This document shows, piece after piece, positions 55,126 to 64,000 of a DNA stretch of 64,000 nt. This stretch comes from Magicicada septendecula (taxonomy: Eukaryota; Arthropoda; Insecta; Hemiptera; Cicadidae). The notes under the pieces were generated by a model. That model was not told the origin of the DNA and did not search any database. It saw only the letters and a program-made list of their open reading frames with translations. Where the stretch lies: the NCBI GenBank assembly GCA_034769895.1, contig CM068367.1, forward strand, positions 1,315,115,046 through 1,315,179,045, in the 5' to 3' direction. The number at the start of each line of letters is the position of its first letter. The stretch's first letter is position 1. Both the position numbers and the translations under genes were made by a program.

Positions 55126-56933
55126 GTTTAGTGATAATCATATGGTATTATATTTGTGATAATGCATTCTAAAAAGAATATGTTTTTTGTTTGAAAACTG
55201 CTTCAAAAATTTTGAAAATCAATTTTGTAAGGCTTTGTCTATTTTTTCTTGTTTTGAACAGGCTTTTTACTTAAAGCTTCATATCAGTAATGTATATTGT
55301 TTGGTAATCAATTTTAAGATGTTTTGAGTAGTTACGTCAAACATCTGTAGCATTTATAGATGAAATTAAATACAGCACTGTTGTATTTTAGTATATCAGA
55401 CTCATATATCCAAAATTATGGTAAAATGAAAACAAATTTTATTAGATATTTAAACTCTGTTGTAAAAAATCAGCACATAACAAGGTAACAAAAACCGCCT
55501 GAATACAAGGTATTTTTCATTTATATCTTTTAACAGAGTCCAGAATAACATAACTTATTTAATACTAATTTTACATATAATTTTTAAAACTAAGAATGTA
55601 ATAAAATTTTAATTTTTCAATGACAAAATGTGTTCTTCATAATATTGACAATGTTGAAAATTATAACTCTGTTTTATTATTCATATAGCCTACTCTGAAA
55701 ACCCAATTTATACAGACACATATGCACACAGTGTCTCCACTTTCAGGGCTTCCTAAAAGTGTCCATCAACCATTAATATTGAACAGTCATTCAAAATGCA
55801 GCCATTAAAATTCGTATAAATTTGTTTTTGTTATAAACATTATATGTGAAACCTAGAAGCTGTTGTTCGTAAATATACATCAAATGAGTCTACTAGTAAA
55901 ATGATCAAGACAGGTTTTTAACAATCTCAGACAATCTCATAGGCTGTGTTAATGAAACTGTAACAACTATAACTTTGCAAGTGTTCTGCATAAATCTTCA
56001 ATGCCCCTCCTTCCAGTGCCATAAAAGCTGGGTCCACAGAGCTTCCAATGCGGGAGGCTGCACTAACTTTCCTTAAGTTTAAGAAACCATTGAACTTAAG
56101 TAAAACCAAATTTCTCTGTAAATATTTAACATCATACAAAATAAAAATATATTCCTTTTTTTACTGTCATTTTATCAGTACCTAATGATTTAATTTGATA
56201 GCATACATTGGTTAACTGCACAATAGAGTGGCAATTCCAGTAAAGAATGCACCAAGGCCACCGGCCAGCCCTGCATCATTATTCATGATGAGCTATGGAA
56301 GAAAACTAATAAATGGGCTTTCTACAAAGTACTGAATCACATTGTAAAGTTACTATGACATTGGCAGCTTCAAATTTAGCCTTTAGAGCCCATAAAGAAA
56401 AGATAGCCCAGCCCATTAGTGGACTTGTTTTGGCAGTTATCGATCTTTTGAGTAATATGATCCATTGTTGCAAAAGATAATGTTGCAAGTCCAGTGAACA
56501 GGGTAAGGTGTATGAGTCCCAACAAAATGAGCTCATTTAGCTTTTATCTAAAAATGTTGAAAATATTTTGAAACAGATTGAATCTGCGATTTTTTATCTG
56601 TAATAGTGGATACTACACAAGACATTAACAGAAAAAATCAACTGAGTCAAATAATCAGATTAAGTAAGGGTAGAAGGGTGGCCCACAAAGGATTCCTGCG
56701 GGGGTTTAGAAAAAAGAATTACACCACTGCTTTCCATAAATTATGTGTCACAGTTTGATAATTCCAACTTACATTAAACAAATTGGTAAATAGTAAGAAA
56801 CAAAGAAACATTAAGTATGTTTTAAAAATAGAATTTTATATTCTTATTGTGATTAGCAATTAATGTCAGATTTTAATGAAAAGCATTGTGGGATGGTCTA
56901 TTTACAGACAATTTGTATCTTACACAGTCCATA
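55126..56933. other. Intron, nothing recognised
   Basis: AT-rich, without a supported gene. Minus-strand frames at 55927-56139 and 56306-56536 have no recognisable family. Confidence 0.4.
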
Positions 56934-57881
56934 ATATATATCAGTGGCAGTCGGTGCCTCCAAAAAGTGGTGGTTGCACACACACGTCAATTATGAAAAT
57001 TACTGTATTTGCCATCAGTTTAATAAGATAAAATATAGCAATAAATACCATACAGAATGTTCATATAAATAATAATATGAAGAATACAAAACTGTAATTG
57101 TGTAATTGTACGTAGTAAATAGAAGAGAATTATTTATGTAAATAGAAAAATGACAAAAATACCATAATATCGTTTAACAAATAACATGAAATTAATGCTA
57201 TATAAAAAAGATATGACAAACACTTACCAAATATTAGGTTACTTGAAAAGAAAATCCATTCTCCTTTCTTTTTGGTGGGCAAATTTGTCAATAACTTGGT
57301 AGTTAAAATCCCGAATTTCATTACAAAATATTACTATACGAGACACTAAACACCTAAACAGTAAACACTACACTCACAAAACATATAATAATCGTCGTCT
57401 CAAAGACGTAATGACAGCTAAAAAAAAACGCAAAACATATACAAACAATTACAAAAACTAGTAACACTACAAACGTAACCTCAAAATTTAGTTTTTAAAA
57501 CACAGCGCTTTAGAATGACTATTCAGTGTCCACGTGTCCACGTGTGCTGTACTAGCACAGCCAGACGAGGTTTGCAGGAACAAAGTACACCACGGGCTTA
57601 GCATAGCGCTGGCATAGAGAGATATCAACGTAGCCTCTGTTTTCCGAGCTGAATGCTATTCTACCATAAAGGAACCAGCTTCTAGGTGGTGTATGCACCC
57701 CCAAGCGTCGCGCCAATTTTAAATGACACGCACGGACATAAAACATGCCGTAGCGTATAATTATGATTCACAGTTATCTTACGAAGCTACTAAATTGCAT
57801 TTTTGGCTAAAGATAAATTTCGTAAAATCCTGGGGGTTGTGCAACCTTGCAACCTAAGCACGGCCCGCCACTGATATATAT
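56934..57881. mobile_element. Non-autonomous hAT (MITE-like), 932 bp
   Basis: Termini CAGTGGCAGTCGGTGCCTCC and, as reverse complement of the right end, CAGTGGCGGGCCGTGCTTAG, with ATATATAT at 56934-56941 and 57874-57881 as a perfect 8-bp duplication (in AT-alternating sequence, so weaker evidence than its length suggests). CAGTGGCG ends and an 8-bp TSD are typical of hAT. Inside, TGGTGGTTGCACAC on the left and GGTTGTGCAACC on the right, with no transposase, mark a non-coding derivative. Confidence 0.8.
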
Positions 57882-58776
57882 ATATACAAGTCCAATTATA
57901 TAAATTTACATATATACTGTAATAAATTTTAATTAAGTGTTGTGACTCTGTAGGTTGTAATGTGCTTAATTGGTGTATAATTGGTGTGGCTCTCGACGTC
58001 TCACTGGCCTGAAACACTTCCTTAAGTTTCCCAGCTGGTCGAGTCTCAATGGCAGCAAGACCGGTCGAGTAGCGTAATGTCGATGAAGAAATATATGTTC
58101 AGCTTCACCGAAAGTTTCAAAACAAAAATTATTGTTTTGAAGAATTTTTTTTTTTTTTTTTAAATTTATGCTAAAAAAAATAATAAGAAAAAAAAATTTC
58201 TTTTTTATTAATTAATTAATTATGATCAATTAATTAATATAGGGCTGTGAAGTTTTAAAAAGTGTAATGCTCTTCTGAAAATTTTTATTAAAGTTTTGGT
58301 ATATTTTAAATAAACTATCACCACTCATAAGATTGTCTTCAAACCAATCGATACTTGTTTACCTTTTTATTTTTTAGGTTATCTTCACTTATAGGTGGTA
58401 AAGTCCTGATAGATTATTAATTAGAATTATATTAGTGATAATTAGTAATATTTATGAAATAAAGAACTATTTAGTGTTGAAGAATTTTAATGTTTTATTA
58501 ATTAATAGCAATATTGACTCTTATCGATTATAATATCGATTCTCAGGATATCGAAAAAGTTACAAATTATATTATATAAAAATCATACAGGGTTCTTTAA
58601 ACAGCCAATTATTATCAAAGTCAGAGAAATCGGGCCAATATTTAAAAAGTATAACGTTACAACAAGTTAATAATTATTACTAAATACAGACATTGAATAA
58701 TAATTTGAAAATAATATAATTGTTTTCACCAACAGCTGATATGTAGACGGAGAGGCATTGGAATTGTCAAAGAAAG
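57882..58776. other. Non-coding, AT-rich stretch
   Basis: Includes poly-T/poly-A runs at 58146-58210. No gene recognised. Confidence 0.45.
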
Positions 58777-58881
58777 ATGGCTGCCGTCAAGTTGATCAAA
58801 ATGTCGCTCGTTCCTGCTGCGTTCCAAATAATGTATTTTCTGGCAGTATTCCTGTTCTGGTGTCTGCAAATCTCTTGTTAA
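58777..58881 (+). other. Small hydrophobic ORF (34 aa), uncertain
   Basis: An ATG in good context (AAAGATGG) opens a 34-codon frame, MAAVKLIKMSLVPAAF followed by a strongly hydrophobic run (IMYFLAVFLFWCL), like a signal anchor. The AAGATGGCTGCC start also resembles a YY1-type site. It may be chance, a retroelement leader or a real micropeptide. Nothing else supports it. Confidence 0.2.
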
Positions 58882-61800
58882 ATGTTGTGTAGTGACTGGT
58901 GTAATGTTTCTGGGTTGTATTTAGTATATCCGTGTAATTATAAGTCAAAACACTTTTCCCGATACCGACACTAATACTTGGTTAGTGTGTTATACAGTTT
59001 TCTGGTGTTTTGTGGTGTTTTTCGGAATAGAAATGTATTGTTCAGTGTTATGTATTGTTTCTTGATTGTTTCTGTTATGATGTGAGATTTCTAGATGTAT
59101 TTTATAGATCACTCGCGATTTCACAATAACGTACTATTCACCGCTCAACTTTACCGTTATAAGATAGGTTAGATCGTCACAAAACTCTCGTCATGTTAAC
59201 CGTTCGAATACCAATAATCAACTAACTGTTTCCTTCAGTTTCAATTAAACTCTTAGCCCATATAATATTATCCTTAACATTGTTCAAATATATTTTCACA
59301 TCCTGTGCACACTTTAATATTTCACTATATGATTGCCTAAACTTTGGTTATTTGTCAATTTTATTCACTAGATGTTATTTAAATTAATCTTTCAGTTCAT
59401 TCAGCTTATTTTCAGATTAAATAATGCCGTTTTATAGTGTTTTCTGTCCAAAATTAGTAATTTTACTTTCATTTTTGTTATTCTCTGAAAAGTCAAAACA
59501 TCAAAATTTACTTCCTGTCATTATATAAAATTCATCCATTTTATCCGTTATATTTAATATTAATAATCCTATATTGTATTAAAAGGTTTATATTCCCTGA
59601 TTTTCTGGTAATTAATTGAATTAGTTGTATTCTGAAACATTATTCTGGAATATATGACTCCCATGTCTAAATTTCTGAGTTTTGTCATTTTCATTTTTAT
59701 TTATAATTCTGAATATAATTTATTAAAATCTTTCTAAATGGTATGTGCAATTATATGGCTTGATCTCAAGTTTATTTTGTCTAAACCCCTTTTGTTTATT
59801 TGCATTTAAATGAGCAATTTCTCTGTTTTGATGAAGTTTGGTTTCCATTCTTTTGGCCTATGATTTCTTAACAATTTTTCTTACAAAATATTTTACAAAC
59901 AATATATGATGTGTGATACCCTCTCTGACTTTTACATATAGTATTATAAATTAAACATGTTATCAAATTACACAATAACAATTAGTATTGGTTACAATAC
60001 AAATAATAGTTAAACAAATAAAGAATATTTTTTTTTTAAATAAATGGTTGTCTTCAAGTCAGACATTTTACAACAAAATCCTTATTTCTAACATGGAAAT
60101 ATGGTTTACAAAAAAGGTTTTTTACTAACTAACATCTTAATTACTCTCTACTATTTACAAGTAGTAACTATTTTTATAGTTCTGATGTTAGTTGTATCAG
60201 ACCCAAACAAATGGTCTTATATCTAAAACATTTTTAAACATTCTTATACTATATACATAAAAACCTTATATTTATATTCTTATTTCTAACTATTATTATA
60301 AGTAGGATTCTACAGTTTTTATACCATCTTTTACACATTGTCTTTGGGGAATTGTACCCCGTCATTAATAAATAAATAGTATGAATTGTTCGAAAAGTAT
60401 TATGAAATCTGTTTTTCTTTTTGCATATAAAACAAAATGTTATTTTAAACAGATTTATGTCTTATAAACAACATATTGTCACAGTACACATTTCAAGTCA
60501 TTGAAAATTGCATATTTCATTGCATTCAATGTTTGTGATTGCCAAGAATGAAACACAAGGTTCATTTTTTATAATACCCAAAACTATCACTGGTTCACTT
60601 TGCACTTATATATTATGTTAATGCTAAATGGTCGTATAGTCTTATTAACATAATAAATTGGTTAGCGTTTTTTCAATGGAGATTTGTTCCATGGGTACTA
60701 TATTATTGTTTCATCTTAGTTCACAGGCAACTTTTACTTTATACACTTCTCTCTCTTAAATTTATATACATGTGGTTTTCATTTCGTTATACTTTTATTT
60801 TTAAATATTTATTTTGGGGATATAGGGATTTGGGTGTCTTTTATAAGAGCATGACATCTTCAGGATGCTGCCTTCTTCTTCTTTCATCAGTCTTCTTTTC
60901 TCCTGCCTTCTGGGACTGGTATCTTCTCCATCTTCTTCTTGATGCCATCAGGTTTCTTGGGATCTTCTCCATCTTCTTCTTTATTTCAGAAATACCTCAC
61001 CTGTATTGTTTGATCTTGGCTTATTTTAGGGTTTCTATTCTATTTATTCTTCCTCGTTGTGGGTTTGGTCATATTCAGTACTGCTTTGTTATTTACTTTT
61101 TTACCTTCCTGGGTTATACCTTGAAAACCTTTGGTTATGAGACTGGTCTTGGATGACTCATCACTAGTAACTCCTTTTATTTGAACTTGTATTTTCTTTA
61201 TAATAATGATTTCTTTCCACAGTTGCTATGAATTAATCTATTTATATTAAACTTAATGCTTTCTTCCAAATTTAAACATTATAACTTCATTATTCTAATG
61301 ATCAATTGCCATTCAATATTATGCATACATCTGTCATGTTACAGATTGCTCTCCTCCAGAAGTAATTATTTCAGACATGTTTATGGATGAAATAATTTCT
61401 TATGATAATTTCATCATTTCTTATAATTCATTTTCTTCTCCATCTTTATATCGACTTTTTTATATTAGAGTTTTATTAATTTTATATATATGGTTACTTG
61501 TCTTACTACTGATCCTTTTCGGATAGTTAGTGTCTTCTGAGATATATTATAATTGTAATACATTTTCTTTCTATATCAACTTCGTGTTGTATCCTTGGGA
61601 TATTAATTCCCTAACATTCCCTATCACGTGGGCTGGGGCAGATCAGAGGGGCACTGTATGCTACTTCTCTGCTGGCCATACACCACTTCTATAAATTGAG
61701 TACAGAGGCATATCCATCCCTGCTCAAAAAAACATAATGCTGCTGGAATTATCTTCAGTCAGTCATCGAATAAATAAATAAAAAGTAGTCTCATTTTCGA

Positions 61801-62640
61801 CTAATAAAAATATCTTTGGATTCTCCACTTCGTAGTCTCTCAGATTATCTCACATTTTCTATCTTAATAAATCTTCATAATCATTATTATACTTATTACA
61901 TATATATTTTTTCAAAACTCTTAACTTGTCTGATATATTTAATTTAATTATGGTTGAAAACCTTTCTTTTAATAATTCTGGTTACTGTTTACAGTGTAAC
62001 TCTCTTTCTTCTCCATCTGAATTCTCTTTATATTTTCTTCTGGTTACTCATAGTATTAGTATGGTCTTTATATATAGTCTTTCTTATTCATTATTTGAAT
62101 GGTCTTAATATGTTATATTTAATTTTTTAACATTGTATCTTTACATTAGATATACAGGTTGTTATATTGATCATTTTATTTAAACATTTTGGTTCTTTCC
62201 TTTCTCTTAGAAAGTTATTAATCCGCCTTCGCATTCATTAACATTAATTCATTTATATCATATTTCATGTGGTATTTCTTCTCTTTGCATTTCATATAGG
62301 TCTTATTATTATCATTGGTTCAAAATCATCTTCTCCATATGTTTGGTATGAGTTGTTCTTCTTTGCTCTTAATTAACTGTTTTCATTATCGTTTCATAGG
62401 TAATTAGTCTCTTTGCTTCCAAACTTTTTCTTCTCTTGCATATTACACTCTTCTTTGTTATTCTTCTCTACCCCTTCAAATGCTATTGTGAATATCTAGC
62501 ATTTATTCTGGATTAACATTAACTCTCTTTTCTGAATTAATCACTTTATTTTCTTCTCAATTCAATCATAATTGACACATAATTATTTTTTGGAACTTGG
62601 TTAGTTTTAATGTAAAATTCAAACTATTCTTTTTATTTAA
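58882..62640. other. T-rich stretch, nothing firm recognised
   Basis: About 3.8 kb, T-rich on the plus strand. The 128-codon frame 60770-61156 is low-complexity. ATCTTCTCCATCTTCTTCTT occurs twice about 50 bp apart near 60920 and 60970. Given what follows, much of it may be the 3' part of an LTR-element fossil on the minus strand. Confidence 0.35.
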
Positions 62641-62649
62641 TTGAAAAAT

Positions 62650-63835
62650 ATTTCTCATAAATCCTTGTAATATGTTGATCTTATCTTGTTTCAAAGTACT
62701 GACGTTCTATCAACATTCAAATTCTGTTTAATTCATTTATTCCCAGAATTGTTTCATTCAGAATTGTTTATAGTACTGTAATTTTACTATTATTTCTGAA
62801 TGTTTTGGTATTTCTCCAAATTCAAATTCTTCTTAATTATTTACCATAAAGTTTTCTCACAAACTTAGTTATAGTAAGTTGGTCTTACTTTATTTTTAAA
62901 TTTTTCGTATATTAACTTCAAAATTCCTTTCTTCTTAATTCTTCCAAAATGTTTTTCTCATAATTCAGTGGTAGTAAGCTGTGCTTGCTTAATTTTAAAT
63001 TTTTTTAAAATTAAGTTCAAAATTCTCTCTCTTTCTCTTTCTTCCATAAAGTTTTGTTCTAAATTATCAGGTTGTAGTAAGAAGTACTTACTCAATTTTA
63101 AATTTTTATAATTATATTTCAATTCAAAAGTCTTTCTTTTTCTTTCTTCCATAAAGTTTGTTCTAAAATCATCAGGTTGTAGTAAGATGTACTTACATAT
63201 TTTAGAATAAGTTATATTCAAAATTCTTTCTTTTTCTTTCTTCCATAAAGTTTGTTCTAAAATCATCAGGTTGTAGTAAGAAGTACTTACTCAATTTTAA
63301 ATTTTTATAATTAATAAGTTCAAAATTCTCTCTCTTTCTCTTTCTTCCATAAAGTTTTTTCTTCAAATTATTAGGTTGTAAGTTGTTCTTACATATTTTA
63401 GAATTTTTTCAAAATTATTAAAAATTCTTTTTTCTTTTAATTCTCCAGAATGTTCTCAAAATATTAGGTTGTAAGATGTACTTACATTATTTTTGAATTT
63501 TTTAAAATTATTAAAAATTCTTTTTTTCTTTTAATTCTCCAGAATGTTCTTCTCAAAATATTAGGTTGTAAGATGTACTTACATTATTTTTGAATTTTTT
63601 TAAAAATAAATTCAAAATTCTAAATTCCTTCTTCTTATAATTCTCCAGAATGTTCTTCTCAAAATATTAGGTTGTAAGATGTACTTACATTATTTTTGAA
63701 TTTTTTAAATAAATTCAAAATTCTAAATTCCTTCTTCCTATAATTCTCCAGAATGTTCTTCTCAAAATATTAGGTTGTAAGATGTACTTACATTATTTTT
63801 GAATTTTTTAAAATATATTAAATTAAAAATTCTAA
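62650..63835 (-). repeat. ~100-bp tandem array with an internal hairpin
   Basis: Units recur about every 100 bp. The clearest starts (ATTAGGTTGTAAGATGTACT) are at 63463, 63560, 63666 and 63769, with older variants at about 63368, 63264, 63171, 63067 and 62962 and probably farther left. Each unit holds an inverted repeat of the type GTAAG-NNGTN-CTTAC and a TTTTTGAATTTTTT-like stretch. It lies just 3' (minus strand) of the pol fossil and so belongs to its 3' non-coding region. Confidence 0.85.
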
Positions 63836-64000
63836 ACTCACAACTCATTCTTCATAATATTTCTTCATAGAAGCTTGATTGTACACTCCTCTGATTTTTC
63901 CTGAAACGATTTCCCTCAACTCATATGTATTGTTATGCTTATCATTTACCACAACATATGGGCCAGTGTATAGTAATAGTAGTTTTTTGGTTATGCCTTC
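63836..64000 (-). mobile_element. LTR-retrotransposon fossil: 3' end of pol (integrase C-terminus)
   Basis: The visible minus-strand end encodes LLLLYTGPYVVVNDKHNNTY then ELREI, and GVYNQASMKKYYEE before a stop. This is the G-P-Y/F-type end of an integrase (xxGPYxVxxxxxNTYxLxxxxxGxxxGxYNxxxLKxYxE), as in Ty3/Gypsy-related elements. Only the last ~50 codons lie in the window; the rest is to the right. The 3' non-coding part includes the tandem array to the left. No LTR was identified. Treated as an old, incomplete copy. Confidence 0.65.

Noticed and set aside
60770-61156. 128-codon plus-strand ORF
   Set aside because: Phe/Leu-rich low-complexity translation of T- and CTT-rich DNA; likely the antisense side of a decayed retroelement.

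Overview
This is eukaryotic, AT-rich, transposon-dense DNA, almost certainly from an insect. The mix of many 5'-truncated non-LTR retrotransposon (LINE) tails, Penelope-like elements, hAT, Kolobok, Mutator (FLYWCH type) and Tc1/mariner relics, plus long CA/TG and GA/CT microsatellites, fits a large hemimetabolous genome such as a cockroach or termite. That species-level guess is inference. There are no prokaryotic genes, rRNA genes or CRISPR arrays, and no tRNA gene was recognised.

The one host gene I can support lies on the + strand. It is the middle of an ADAMTS-family metalloprotease of the ADAMTS9/20/GON-1 type. Five coding exons are visible (14502-14698, 22721-22941, 38750-38902, 48545-48694, 54942-55089). 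All have GT/AG splice sites and all phases agree. Together they encode the end of the propeptide with its furin site, the whole reprolysin catalytic domain (the zinc site HELGHVLNMPHDD is split across an intron) and the start of the disintegrin-like region. The signal peptide and most of the propeptide lie left of the window. The cysteine-rich, thrombospondin and later domains lie to its right. Almost everything else is intron or 5' flank of this gene.

Layout. 0-14.5 kb: LINE tails, a complete short Mutator-like element (3157-4600, 8-bp target duplication), a tyrosine-recombinase (YR) gene fragment between perfect 15-bp inverted repeats (7392-8061), a Penelope fold-back (8957-9513) and two LINEs with clear target duplications. 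Intron 14.7-22.7 kb: a Penelope end, a Jockey/R1-like LINE, and a large AT-rich inverted-repeat element (about 16.85-20.78 kb) split by a 2.57-kb TG...CA insertion. Intron 22.9-38.7 kb: decayed LINEs, a 188-bp tandem duplication, a hAT relic, a 35-bp minisatellite and a mariner relic. Intron 38.9-48.5 kb: a Kolobok relic, a LINE with an RNase H domain carrying a nested hAT element, and a Penelope-like element with a long open RT/GIY-YIG frame ending 254 bp before exon 4. Intron 48.7-54.9 kb: mostly microsatellites. Beyond 55.1 kb: a non-autonomous hAT (56942-57873), then a T-rich region leading to a ~100-bp tandem array and the 3' end of an LTR-element pol fossil on the - strand at the window edge.

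The elements do not form a pathway. They are independent insertions, several of which can be dated relative to each other by nesting. The best-supported unusual features are the YR-like unit, the iterated termini of the Mutator-like element, the complementary CA/TG repeats bracketing the last visible ADAMTS exon, and the interrupted long inverted repeat.
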